From the NCBI GenBank assembly GCA_963749535.1, contig CAVVNF010000005.1, positions 1 through 59,665 of the forward strand: a stretch of DNA of 59,665 nucleotides. The letters run 5' to 3'. Shown in pieces: positions 9,625-19,431 of the stretch. Position numbers and translations under genes: made by a program. Within the stretch, counting starts at the first letter, position 1; each line of letters starts with the position of its first letter. Below the pieces are notes generated by a model. It was not told the origin of the DNA, ran no database searches, and worked only from the letters and a program-made list of their open reading frames with translations. Origin of the DNA: Chersky-299 sp963749535 (lineage in GTDB: Bacteria; Actinomycetota; Thermoleophilia; RBG-16-64-13).

Positions 9625-11055
9625 CTAGACGCGCCTGCTCAGGTCGTGGAACACGAGCCCCGTGGGTAGCTTGGGGTAGAAGAACGTGGCCTTCTGCGGC
9701 ATGCGTTCCCCGCCGAAAGCCACCTCGCGTATCTGGTCGAGGCGAGTGGCGTTCATGAAGAAGCCTACTTGGAACTCGCCCGTTTGTAATTGGCGGAAGG
9801 CGTCGTTCCAGTCCTTGACATAGGTGACGTACTTCTCCGCCCGCATATCCGCCTCGGTGATGCCGAGGATCTTCTCCAACACCAGGCTGTGCAGGATCGT
9901 GACGTCGAGCCCGCGGTAGGCCGTGCTGTGGCCCGGGACAGCTTTCTGAACGGCATCTTGGTCTGCTAAAGCCACTCCGTAGACCGTATCGAGCCCAGGA
10001 CCGCAAAGACCGAAGGCTCCCCCATCGGTGTGCCTCTCCAAGTACGCCGCCAGGAGGCGCGATGCCTCGGCGGCGCCAGATCCCGAGTCGGTTAGGCTGC
10101 CGCCGTCTAGGTCGGCCTCGGCGTTCCCGGCGAGCCGCTCAACGTGAAATGTGCCGGCAAGCGCGTTCGGCAGTGCGGCCACGGCGGCGGCCGGCAAACC
10201 CGAGAGAAGGCGGTGCGTGCCGTAGATGGCCAGTCCAGGATCGGCCATGTTGCTGAAGTAGGCAAGGGCATACTCGTATGCTTTGTCACGGGACTTCGAG
10301 TCGCATCCCGGCGATCTGTCGCACGCGGTGCAGTCGTCCTTCTCGAGTCCCCGGCGGTAGTCTCGATAGCGAAGTGCCGTCTCGTAGCGATGGTGTCCGT
10401 CAGCGATGATGAAACGAGCATCGGCCAGATTTTGCTCCAGAGAACCGAGGATGGCCGCGTCCGAAGTAGGCCATAATTTGGTGACGGTCCCGACGCCGTC
10501 GCTCACGGTAGCCGCAGGACCGGCGCCGCCCGTCGCCAGCCTCCAAGCGGACGTGATCTCGTCTCCAGGGAGATCGTAAAGAAGGAATACCGGGCTCAAG
10601 CTCATCTCGGTCGCCGTCATGAGCCGGAATCGGTCCTCCTTTGGTCCGGAGAGCGTGAATTCGTGAGGGAAGACGACGCCCTCGTCGAAATCGTGCAGCT
10701 TGATGAGAGCGAGGAAGCCATGACGCGTGCGAGCGCGGCCGTCCGGTCCGGCGAAGACTTCCTCGACGAACGTCGCCGACGGCGCGTCATCGCGGACAAG
10801 GACCCCGGACTCTTTCCATTCCGAGAGCTGAGCGGCGGAGCGTGTGTACTGATTGTCGCAGTCGTTGTCGCTGGGGGTGGTCATGCCCAGGTCGACGCGG
10901 ACCACGTTATGCCGGCTGCGGGCGTAAAGACGCGACTGCAACTCGGGGCCTATCACGTCGTACGGCGGGGCGATTAGCTCGGTGAGATCGCCGGCGACCT
11001 TCTGGTCGTACCGCCAGGCACGGAAAGGGATGACACTTTGCGTCACCGTCGTCAC
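9625..11055 (-). CDS. DUF1015 family protein
   Basis: 476 residues from GTG 11055, with GAGGGGA just upstream. The N-terminus (PFRAWRYD, LIAPPYDVI) and the signature ADGHHRYETALRYRD identify the DUF1015 (PF06245) family, widespread in anaerobes and deep actinobacteria. It is soluble with no signal peptide. The conserved HH motif suggests an enzyme, but the function is unknown. It stands alone and is convergent with the YmdB-like gene; a CDRSPGCDS insertion at about 230-250 is slightly unusual. Confidence 0.85.
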   Translation of the reverse strand: MTTVTQSVIPFRAWRYDQKVAGDLTELIAPPYDVIGPELQSRLYARSRHNVVRVDLGMTTPSDNDCDNQYTRSAAQLSEWKESGVLVRDDAPSATFVEEVFAGPDGRARTRHGFLALIKLHDFDEGVVFPHEFTLSGPKEDRFRLMTATEMSLSPVFLLYDLPGDEITSAWRLATGGAGPAATVSDGVGTVTKLWPTSDAAILGSLEQNLADARFIIADGHHRYETALRYRDYRRGLEKDDCTACDRSPGCDSKSRDKAYEYALAYFSNMADPGLAIYGTHRLLSGLPAAAVAALPNALAGTFHVERLAGNAEADLDGGSLTDSGSGAAEASRLLAAYLERHTDGGAFGLCGPGLDTVYGVALADQDAVQKAVPGHSTAYRGLDVTILHSLVLEKILGITEADMRAEKYVTYVKDWNDAFRQLQTGEFQVGFFMNATRLDQIREVAFGGERMPQKATFFYPKLPTGLVFHDLSRRV

Positions 11056-11442
11056 TCCCCTCTTGCTCCTCGAGCGAAGAGCGTTCGCGTTTAAGTCCTC
11101 GGTGCGCCACCAGAAGGCCTAGGGGGCTGCTGAGCCGGACTGTGGAGCCTTTGCATGATAGCACCGTGGTTCACCATGGCCAGACACAGCCCCGCGGCTC
11201 AGCGGCGGGGCGGCGAGCTTCGGCGAGCCCCCTACTCGGTGACCCGCAGGCCACCTCCCCGTCCCGCCCTACCCAGGGATGCCTCCGCGCGAAAATGGGT
11301 ACGTCTTTGCCGGATTATGGCGAAGCCAGTCCGCGTTGCCTCACGCTCCGTCGAACGTTAGATTAAGATTGAGACCCGCACAGCGGGGGAAGGCGGACGC
11401 AACCGGGCGGTTCGCAAGGTCAAAGAAGAGGGAGGGTCACAG
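11056..11442. other. Intergenic region between divergent genes, 387 bp
   Basis: Separates the DUF1015 gene (minus) from the small plus-strand gene at 11443. Apart from the promoter candidate at 11336-11364 I see no gene or RNA; short ORFs here have no ribosome binding site and no recognisable protein. Confidence 0.5.
11336..11364 (+). promoter_or_regulatory. Candidate sigma-70-type promoter
   Basis: TTGCCT (11336-11341), a 17 bp spacer and TAGATT (11359-11364), giving a leader of about 70 nt to the ATG at 11443. It is the best-spaced hexamer pair in this gap; nothing beyond sequence supports it. Confidence 0.45.
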
Positions 11443-11856
11443 ATGGGCCTCTTGGACAAGGTGAACGCGGGAGCCGAACGAGCGGCGATGGAAGCATGGA
11501 AGGCTTTCGACAAAGGCAAAGCAAAGGCCTCTGAGTTGCAGCTGGAGATGCGCATGGACTCCGCGGCCAAGAAACTCGGCTATCTGGTCTTCGACGAGCA
11601 TCGCGGCCGCGTTGTCGACGACAGAACTCGCGAACGACTCCTCGACTCTCTCGTCAGCTTGGACGATGAAATGGCGAAGCTGCGTGCCGAGACAGCCGCG
11701 AAGGTCGCCGCGCGGACCGGGTCTGCACCGTCGCAGCCCGCCGATGTACCACCTGCGCCCGCGCAGGCCGAGGCGAGCGGGTCCGAACCCGACATGGCCG
11801 ACGTGGCCGAGTCGTGGCCGGAAGCGGGACCGACGCAAGAGGGCACTGAGTGCTAA
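11443..11856 (+). CDS. Small helical protein of unknown function
   Basis: 137 residues with a clear ribosome binding site (AGGGAGG) before ATG 11443. Residues 1-85 are charged and helical, with heptad-like spacing (LLDKVNAGAERAAMEAWKAF, LDDEMAKLRAE), and probably coiled coil. The tail (about 90-137) is Ala/Pro/Glu-rich and low-complexity. No signal peptide or membrane segment is present. A short helical N-terminus with a disordered acidic tail fits a scaffold or envelope-stress-type protein, but I do not recognise the family. It precedes the DUF1828-like gene by 76 bp. Confidence 0.7.
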   Translation: MGLLDKVNAGAERAAMEAWKAFDKGKAKASELQLEMRMDSAAKKLGYLVFDEHRGRVVDDRTRERLLDSLVSLDDEMAKLRAETAAKVAARTGSAPSQPADVPPAPAQAEASGSEPDMADVAESWPEAGPTQEGTEC

Positions 11857-11932
11857 CGATCTTCCTCGTGGAGTCGACTGAATGTAACCACCGTCGCGCA
11901 TTCGGGCCTGAGCAGCCGGGAAGGTGCCGCGC

Positions 11933-12419
11933 GTGAGCGACGACTATCTGGCGATCACGACAGACGAGTTCGGTCTGCTGCTTGCCGGCGCGCCGCTCTT
12001 CATGAGGCGGCTTGCGGCAGGCGAGCGCTTGCGTGCGGAGACGCGGCTCCGCTATCCGGGCAGAAGAGGCGCAGTCTTCGTGTACCTCACGCCCTCCGCG
12101 CAGGATCTGAAGAAGATCCGCATCTCCGATGGTGGGGGACTACTCAAGTCCCTAGAGGACCAGGGGATGGATCTCAGCGTGGATATGGTCATCAGCAAGA
12201 CTGTCTTTCACGTGGTCAGGGAGACCGAGGGCGGCTTCATCGCCGGGGGCCAGGTCTACATGGACACGTCGCCCGAGAAGCTCATCCCTGACTTGTGGCG
12301 CTTCATGCAGATGCTCATCGAACTCGTGGGCTCTGCGCCATTCGAAATACAAGGACGCCCTTGTGCAACTCGCCAAACGCCAGGGGACTCCTGATCTGCT
12401 GGGATTTGACGAATCCTGA
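11933..12419 (+). CDS. DUF1828-like protein (C-terminal frameshift)
   Basis: GTG 11933 is preferred over GTG 11924 because GGAAGG lies eight bases upstream of it. The centre (KKIRISDGGGLLKSLEDQGM) resembles DUF1828, small proteins of unknown function seen in defence and mobile contexts. In the continuous frame the protein ends at 12394 with an unlikely tail. Shifting by one base near 12329-12338 gives a natural charged C-terminus (SKYKDALVQLAKRQ...GFDES) ending at 12419. One extra base at that point is therefore inferred. Its partners are unknown. Confidence 0.55.
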
Positions 12420-12483
12420 GGTACGTTGTCCCGATGGCCGATCCGAGGAGTGACTGCGGACGGCTAATAAGATCCCGCCGAAG

Positions 12484-12537
12484 GCTAAGAATCCGTGTAG
12501 AAGGCTAGGAAACGGACAGAAAGGCTAGGAATCGGCC
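12484..12537. repeat. Three short AAGGCTARGAA repeats
   Basis: AAGGCTAAGAATC, AAGGCTAGGAAAC and AAGGCTAGGAATC follow one another within about 55 bp in the gap between two convergent genes. The third reaches the end of the minus-strand gene at 12525. They are short and may be chance or a decayed tandem repeat. Confidence 0.4.
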
Positions 12538-12854
12538 GGTTTGGACTGCGTTTCCTGGAAACGCCTGAGAAGGTCCAGGAAGGTCTCTCCGAAGGCTTCT
12601 TCATCGAACTCAGCGAGGGCCTCCAGCATCACCGCGAAGCCCTCCTCGATCGCGAAAGACAAATAGCTGACCTGCGCCTGGTCTAAGACTGCGGTCAGGT
12701 CGTGGCCGCACTCCGGGCACCACAGTCGAACCCTCCAATGAGCCTTGTCGGCTCGGACCCAATCCGAGGCCTGGACGAGCGGGGAGGCGCACGACTTGCA
12801 GAATATCTGAGGCACGGTTGTGTGGAGCGCCTCGTTGTCGATGCCGTTACTCAC
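12525..12854 (-). CDS. Small zinc-ribbon-like protein
   Basis: 109 residues from GTG 12854. Two Cys pairs, CKSC (about residue 19) and CPEC (about residue 48), form a probable zinc ribbon; a helical acidic C-terminus follows (EEGFAVMLEALAEFDEEAF). No export signal. The ribosome binding site is weak. It could be a nucleic-acid- or protein-binding adaptor; the family is not recognised. Confidence 0.6.
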   Translation of the reverse strand: MSNGIDNEALHTTVPQIFCKSCASPLVQASDWVRADKAHWRVRLWCPECGHDLTAVLDQAQVSYLSFAIEEGFAVMLEALAEFDEEAFGETFLDLLRRFQETQSKPADS

Positions 12855-13091
12855 TAGACCATCTGTCCTTCTGCGCGTCTGCGCGGGTCGTCACCATCGG
12901 GAATTCACATCTCGCAGGCCATATGAGGGTTATCGGCCGAGAACGCACCAAGGTTTAGGGCGAGAACGGGAGTTAGGGGAGAAGGGACTCCGATCAAATC
13001 CAACTTAGGTTGTATTCACCTCATGCCACGTACATCGCTACCCTGCAGTTCCCTGCGAGCGAGGGGACAAGTAAATCGAGAGGAGGAGAGT

Positions 13092-13379
13092 GTGAACAGT
13101 GTGCATTTGATCGGCAGGCTCGCGACGGACGTGGAGGTGAAGGAGGTCAACGGTGGCTCCAAAGTGACCAGCTTCATCATCGCGGTCGACAGGAACGCGG
13201 AGGAGGCGGACTTCTTCCGGATCAAGGCCTGGAACTCACAGGCGGAGGCCGCCGGCGAACACCTCGGGAAGGGCCGCCGCATCGCCGTCGAAGGGACGCT
13301 GCGCCAGGATGTCTACGAGAAGGATGGGGAAGAACGAAAAGCGATATCAGTCGTGGCAAAGCGTCTCGAGTATCTGTAG
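13092..13379 (+). CDS. ssb: Single-stranded DNA-binding protein, short form
   Basis: 95 residues from GTG 13092, eleven bases after the start of a perfect AGGAGG. The OB-fold pattern of SSB is clear: NSVHLIGRLATDVEV, VTSFIIAVDRN, DFFRIKAWNSQAE, GKGRRIAVEGTLRQD and ISVVAKRLEYL. It stops right after the OB fold and lacks the disordered linker and acidic C-terminal tip that recruit repair partners in the main cellular SSB. It may therefore be a second, specialised SSB paralogue. Confidence 0.9.
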   Translation: MNSVHLIGRLATDVEVKEVNGGSKVTSFIIAVDRNAEEADFFRIKAWNSQAEAAGEHLGKGRRIAVEGTLRQDVYEKDGEERKAISVVAKRLEYL

Positions 13380-13400
13380 TTCTTCTTGCGCGTAAATCTG

Positions 13401-13433
13401 GCCGGGGGTGAGTCCTTGCCTTGCTCCCGGCCC
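13401..13433. terminator. Possible terminator after ssb
   Basis: GGCCGGG (13401-13407) pairs with CCCGGCC (13427-13433), 21 bp after the ssb stop codon. There is no T-tract, so this is a weak call. Confidence 0.3.
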
Positions 13434-13451
13434 CGGGGGAATAGGCCAACA

Positions 13452-16361
13452 ATGCGTGATGTTGACACAACACCTTCTGGACAGGACACTGTGGGCTCGG
13501 GTGGCAGTGGTTGCCTACCTCTGTCGGGGGAATCACGGATAGGACTGAGGTCTGGGGTGGACGAGCAGCGCGCACGGATTCAGGCGGCCAAGTTGAGCCT
13601 GCCGCACCAAGGGTTCGCCCTCAGCCGGCCCCGATTGCGGGGCATGCTTGAGCCTCTCACGAAAAGCGGCGGAGTGATCTTTGTGGTCGGTGGACCGGGA
13701 TGTGGCAAGACAGGCCTCATCGTCGATCTTCTGTCCACGAGTGATGCACGCACCGCTTACTACGCTGTCGATGAGAGTGATCGAGACCCGGTACTTTTCT
13801 CACTCATTTCATGTCTGGGCTGGGATTTGAACCCTCACTGAGCGTGATCACGACGACCGCCGGCTGGGCTGGCGCTGACGCCGGGATCGAAGCGCTCGAC
13901 CTGGCCGCTGAATTAATCGATTCGATGAATCGCCGCGGTTCGGAACGAGTGCTTGTGGCCGTGGACGATCTGCACCTTCTCGAAGATTCTGCCGTGGCGG
14001 TGGCCGCTCTGGACCTGGTTCTTCGAAGTCTGCCACCCGAATGGACGATGCTGCTTTCTTCACGACGCGGCATGCCGTTTGAGCTGGATGCACTGCGGCT
14101 AAGCGGCAGGCTGGTGGAGCTTCGAAGTCGCGATCTCCGTTTGACGCCAATCGAGGTCACAGCGTGGGTGCAGAAGAACTGGGGAGTCGCCCTGCAACCC
14201 TCGGAAGCCCGGGCCCTATGGCAGCTGACGGAAGGGTGGCCCGCGGGGCTGAGTCTCCTTGGCCAGCACCTCCGGTCCAGAAACGTTCCTATCAAGAGAC
14301 GGGATGTTGTGAGGGCGGTAACCAGTGGCGAAGACCTGAGAAGCTACTTGGAGCGCGATGTGCTGTCCTCGCTCGACAGCTTCGCCAGAGAAGTCGTGCT
14401 CACCGCGGCCGTGCTTCCCCGGGTGGTGTTCCCGCGCGACGAGACTCTCCTTCCGGGCGAAACGGGACGTGCAGAGGCAGTCCTGGGCGACCTGGTTTCG
14501 CGCGGATTCTTGGTGAGTCGCATTGGTGCGCGGATCTTCAGCATACATCCGCTGGTGCGTGCTTTCGCAGAGAGGCGGGCGGAGCGCAGCCAATGCGAGA
14601 CGGAGCTCACCTGGCGCGCGGCTCAGCACCTTGAGCACCATGGCGAGATGAGGGAAGCCGTGTCGCTGTATCTTCGGGCCGGGCGAGTGGAGGCGGCGGC
14701 ACGTCCGATCCAAGCGCTGGCGCTTTCCTCGCTCAACGCAGCCGTGCAATTCGGGCGAGACGATTGGCTTGAGCAGCTGTCGGGGGCAAACTCTTCCGGG
14801 GAGCCCTGGCTTCTTCTCGCAAAGGCCAGGATATTACAAAAGCAGAGAGCCTATCAGGAGGCTGAGGTTCTCTACTCAAGATCAGCAAGTTTGACAAATA
14901 GCGGTCGGAACAAAGAGAGTCTGCTGCCCTCGCTTTTCGGCTCGGCTTTTTGCCTGTTTAATCTAGGCCGCTGGGAGGACAAGTCTCGCTGTACTTGCTC
15001 GGTGTGAGACCGTCGCTCACACGCCAGCAGAGCGGACCGAAGTGATGGCCACTAGCGGAAATGTGATGCTCAGCTTGTGCCGGTGGGATGAGGCGGTCGC
15101 ACGTTGGGAAACCGCACTCGCGATCGTGCCCGACCAGGAGCGTAATTCCATCGAAACGCGTGTCACTGGGTATCGTTCACGACTCTTCTTCCTTCGCGGC
15201 GAATACGGGCTTGCCAAGGTTTGGGCCAAGCGTGCTCTGAAGATGAGCCTCGATGGATCAGGTTTGATTCGCACGATGATTCTTAATCTTGCTTCCGTCA
15301 TGTGCATTGCAACCGGCGACTATGACAATGCACGGCGTCATGCCGACGCAACCCTGAGATTAGTCGAAATCAAAGGCTACTCTCTGCTGGAAATGTCGGC
15401 ATTACAGAATCAAGCAGCAGCTGACCTTGGTGGATGGAACTATCGGCAGGCCTTCTTGAAGATCAAGGAAGCGGAACGACTCGCCCGGCGAGCTGGGGAC
15501 GCAGAGGAGATAGTCTGGGCTCAAGATATGTTGGGAGATCTGTGTCGGCGCAACAAGAACCCTCAGCAGGCCATTGAGCATCACAGTCAGGCGCTGGAGC
15601 TCTTGGATGATCGCTGTCTTTCCGTCTTCGAGCGCGCACGAGCGACCTGCGCCATCGGGATGGACCAAGCGGTGGCGGGACGCGATTCCGAAGCTCACCG
15701 AACTCTTGAGGAGGCCGTAAGACTGAGTAGACAGTGGAGCCTCATAGGCTCGCTTTCGCCTTCGTTGTTCTACCTGGGATGGCTTCACACGAAGGCTGGT
15801 CGGGAGCAGGCCGCTGTCCGCTTTCTGGTCGAAGCAATGAAACTGGCCTCAGATAACGAGCATGTCTTCTTTTACAGCCAGGAGGCGCGGGTAGCCACCC
15901 CGATACTCGCCCTCTGCGACCGTGTTGGAGCAGGCGCGTTCATCAGGCAGCGCGTGCTGCCCACGCTGCCGAGCCGTCTCCAGGGCTACTTCTTCGAGTT
16001 GGCAGAAGGTCCAAGATACCCCACTGACTCCACTCTGGGCCCGCCCAAAAAGGGTCGTTTGGGGCTAGGTGATCGCGAAAGCCATGCAGAGGTTGAAGTC
16101 GATGAGGCGATTCTCGGGCGCATCGCGACGCTCACCGACCGGGAGCGCGAGGTGCTAAAGATGGTTGCACTCGGAATGTCCAACAAGAAGATCGGCTCGG
16201 AACTCTTCATCACCGAGAAGACCGTGAAGACGCACACAAACCATATCTTCCGCAAGCTGGGAGTCTCTAGCCGAATGCAGGCCACATTTGCGCTCCAAGG
16301 ATACCAACGTGCCCGAATCAAGGCGCTCCACAAGCGCAACGGACAGCCAGGCACCCGGTAG
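13452..16361 (+). CDS. MalT-like (LAL) LuxR-family transcriptional regulator, two frameshifts
   Basis: A ~970-residue ATP-binding regulator split over three frames: 13452-13841, 13811-15007 and about 14988-16361. Part 1 holds Walker A (GGPGCGKTG), part 2 Walker B (VLVAVDDLHLL) and the STAND-type region, and part 3 TPR-like helices and a C-terminal LuxR helix-turn-helix (LTDREREVLKMVALGMS, ITEKTVKTHTNHIFRKLGV). Such regulators bind an inducer and ATP, oligomerise and activate transcription. The second break is bridged by dropping C 14987, giving a continuous helical repeat; the first, near 13820, needs one added base, probably in a G run. The target is unknown. The next gene is convergent, so its regulon is not obvious from context. 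Confidence 0.75.
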
Positions 16362-16364
16362 AAG

Positions 16365-16424
16365 TTGGGCCGCCCCTCGGGCCGGCGGGGGCAAGCCGGG
16401 TGTCCCGAACGAGGAGCGGCCCAA
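16365..16424. terminator. Bidirectional terminator-like structure
   Basis: TTGGGCCGC (16365-16373) plus CCTCG pairs with CGAGG plus GCGGCCCAA (16416-16424), 14 bp with one mismatch, and encloses a smaller CCGGC/GCCGG hairpin. It sits between the convergent LuxR and GerMN genes. It has the position expected of a two-way terminator but no long T-tract. Confidence 0.5.
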
Positions 16425-16453
16425 AACACGAAGGGGGGCCTATGTCAAGTCGG

Positions 16454-17456
16454 TCATTTCTCGAGCGTTAAGGGAATCTCCACTCTGTTGATTTGCGTGC
16501 CATCCTGCGGCGATTCTTCGTAGACGATGAGCGATCCATTGCCAGGGCTGCTTATGTTATAAGGAATCGTCACGTCGAACGTGCCTCTCTGGCCGCTTCC
16601 CGAACTTACGGTGACCGTCTGCTCACCGATAAGAGATCCATACTGGTCGTCGATCTGAGCAATGAACGTGCCTTCGAACGTATTCGCGGTTCCCGTGATC
16701 CGTACGGGGCTGCTGACGCTGTCCAGCACCGTGGGCGACTCCACGAGGATGGCTGGCGTAACGTCCTCATAGTCGGCGCGACCGACAGGGTGGTTGAGGA
16801 TGATGCCTTCGCTGCCAAACACGTCCACGGCTTTGCCGTCGAGCTCGAAATTCACCCTGGTGACCGTGGGAAACTGGGTGAGCGTGTAGACAACCTGCGC
16901 CAGACGAAGGGACATCGATAGGCTGCCGCCGCCCGAGGCGTATTCTTTGGACAGATTGACCGTCGCCACGCCAGTCCCACTATTGATGTCAAGACCGAGG
17001 AACGTGGTCCCTGCCGGGATAGCCGATGTCATCCCGGCGTCGCTCTCAAGGCCGGATGGGCCGAAGAGCAGTTCTTGCATCGCTGTCTCGCCGACTTCCA
17101 GCGTCTTCAGAATGACTCTATGGCTGGCCGCTATCTTCTCGTCCCGCACGTAGTACACCGTCACGGTCATCATGTCGTCAGCAAGGGTAGTCGGTGGTCG
17201 ACGAGACTACCGGCGTGCTCGTGGTGGTCGTTTGCAGGGGTGCTTCGGTGGTGGTCGTGGTGCTTTCTGTGGTGGTCGTTCCGCCGGTCGTAACTATGGT
17301 GCCTGCGTCACCGACGGTGCTATTGGCGCCGCATCCCGCGACCGCGAAGGCAAGGGTCACGAAAGCGCCCCCCAAGAGAACAGCACTGGCCAAGACAGCA
17401 AGCGAAACCGTCTTCTTGGGCCGAGCTGCCCTGGTTCGCGCGCAAGACTCGTCCAT
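16454..17456 (-). CDS. GerMN/Gmad2-domain lipoprotein (frameshifted)
   Basis: Part 1 (down to about 17185) encodes a lipoprotein signal with lipobox LAFAVAGC and a Thr-rich linker. Part 2 (to 16454) encodes a GerMN domain (VTVYYVRDEKIAAS, TQFPTVTRVNFELDG) followed by a Gmad2 Ig-like domain (VESPTVLDSVSSPVRITGTA), an architecture common in Gram-positive surface lipoproteins including non-sporulating actinobacteria. The two parts are one base out of frame: dropping one C at 17185-17186 joins them. ATG 17456 with GGGAAAGG is the likely start; ATG 17513 and 17534 are alternatives. It is membrane-tethered and exposed; its ligand is unknown. It precedes a two-component system encoded on the same strand. 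Confidence 0.75.
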
Positions 17457-17832
17457 TTCAGACGCCTTTCCCAGCCGCCGACTTCCGAGGATCTTGCTCT
17501 TCCAAAGCTCCATGCCACCCTTTCTCCAAGCCACCTATCGCGCGCGCCTCATCCATATCTGCATGACGCGCGGATGGCCCGTGTTCCCTGCACTGACGCT
17601 GTCCTCATTCCGCCTCAAAGGCCAACACACTGAAACAGCGCAGGCTACCTGTATGTTTGACTTGATCGGTCACGGACCTGCGGCTTTTCTGTAACGAAAA
17701 GGTCACAGGTCGGTACCAGCATTTGACGCCCCATCTTTCCCAGTTCCCACGTGCTTAAGCACCGGACCGGATACGGGCCGGCGACAGAAGTCGCAGGAAT
17801 CGTGCGCGTCATGAAGGCCAAACCATTGGACG

Positions 17833-19376
17833 CTATGCCGGGTTAGGAAGTGTGAGGACAAAACAAGCCCCGGCGCCGGGCATCGTCGTCGCTGTTAGCT
17901 CACCGCCTAGCAGCCGCGCATTCTCCCGGGCTATGGCCAAGCCCAAGCCGCTCCCCCGGCTGGAGGCCCGACTTGGGTCCGCTTTGTAGAAGCGCTCGAA
18001 GATATGGGGAAGATGCTCATGCGGGATCCCGGCGCCGTTGTCGGTCACTGTGATCCACACCGTATCCGACGATGCCTGCGTCTCGACCCGGACCGGCGGC
18101 ACACCGTGGCGCAAGGAGTTCTCTACTAGGTTCACCATGATCCTCTCGAAACGTCGCTTGTCCGTCTGGAGAATGACCGCAGAGCCGGTGCCATCGCCGG
18201 GAGTGTCCCCCACGGGCGGAAGGCTCGGTTCATCGGCCGCAGAAGCGACGATCTCGACTTCCCGCGGCCACCCGTGGGCGCTCTTGACCTTGCTCAAGAA
18301 CTCGTGAACGTCAATCGGCTCAAGGACAAGTTCAGCCGCTCCAGCATCCAACCGGCTGATCTCCAGGAGGTCATCCACCAGCAGGCGGAGACGGCCGATA
18401 TCTGTTGTGACCAGCTGGGCGATGCGCCTGACGTCCGGCGTGACCGTGCCTTCAGGGAGCGCCTCAAGCTTCGTCCGCAGCAACGATGCTTCGCCTACCA
18501 GCGCCGCCACGGGCGTTCGGAGCTCGTGCGTCACATCGGCGGCGAAGCGCCGCTCTCGCGCCTGACCAGCTTCGAGGTCGGTCATCTGGGCCTGAAGGTT
18601 CTCCGCCATGCGATTGAACGAGCTCGCCAGAACTCCAAACTCATCGCTGCCTCCAGGCAAACGAATATCAAGATCCCCTTCGGACATGTGCGCAGCGGCT
18701 ACGCTGGCGGCTTTCACCGGGCGGAAGAGTCTCCTGGCGAGGAAACCGCCGGCAAAAGTGCCCAGAACGAGCAGCACGCCTCCGGCCGCCAGTAGGATGG
18801 TGCGCAAGCTCCGCAGCCGAGCCAACAGCGCCCCTTGGGAGAAGAAGAAGTAGAGCTGGACCCCACTCGCCCGCACTTGGCCTCCGACGATGATGTTCGG
18901 GTCATTCCCGACCATGATGTTCTGGTACGCCACCCGACCGCTGGAGACGGCTGGCCTTGAGGTCCGCACTCAGATACGACGGAGGATACATCCAGGCCGG
19001 AGGGGTAAAAACCGTTCGGCCCCGGCCCGATGTAGATGAGGGTAGAGAAACCTGGGCGGATCAGAAAAGCATTGAGCAGCTTTGTATAGTCGCTGCTGGT
19101 CGGGTCGGGCGGAAGCGTGGTGTCCGCGAGGCCCAGATTGAACCGCGATTGTTCGAGGGCCTTCTGCAAAGCGTCGTTCTGCTGGGCGATCTTGGTCGTG
19201 TAGTAGGCAGACAGCGACAGCGCCAGAGCCGTCACTGCCACCGCAGCCGCGAAGGCAAGTGCCACCCGCCGCCGCAGCGAACGTCTGGGCGTCGTCAGCA
19301 AACGTGAGGCTCCCGGGGAGCGGCCGCGGGGTGGTTCGTTGGCTTTGTTCTTGGCCATCCTATCTGCAGCCATCAT
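17833..19376 (-). CDS. Sensor histidine kinase (two frameshifts in sensor domain)
   Basis: An N-terminal membrane helix (ALAFAAAVAVTALALSLSAYY), an extracytoplasmic sensor of ~140 residues, a second helix (ILLAAGGVLLVLGTFAGGFLA), HAMP, and a full kinase core follow: H-box VTHELRTPVAAL, N-box NLVENSLRHG, DNGAGIP and GSGLGLAIAR. The reading frame breaks in the sensor. Two single extra bases, near 18978 and 18949, restore a continuous protein (YLSADLKAS then VSSGRVAYQN). It autophosphorylates on His and presumably signals to the OmpR-type regulator 55 bp upstream on the same strand, the usual regulator-kinase order. The start is uncertain (19376 or 19358). Confidence 0.85.
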
Positions 19377-19431
19377 CTAGGCGCCCGGTTGGGCCCGCCG
19401 TTCGGAACGAGGTCTCGCCGGGTGCGCCCGC

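Noticed and set aside
17672..17712. Hairpin CTTTTC/GAAAAG with outer ACCTG/CAGGT
   Set aside because: The arms are short and unevenly spaced and it is not placed right after a gene end; too weak to call a terminator.
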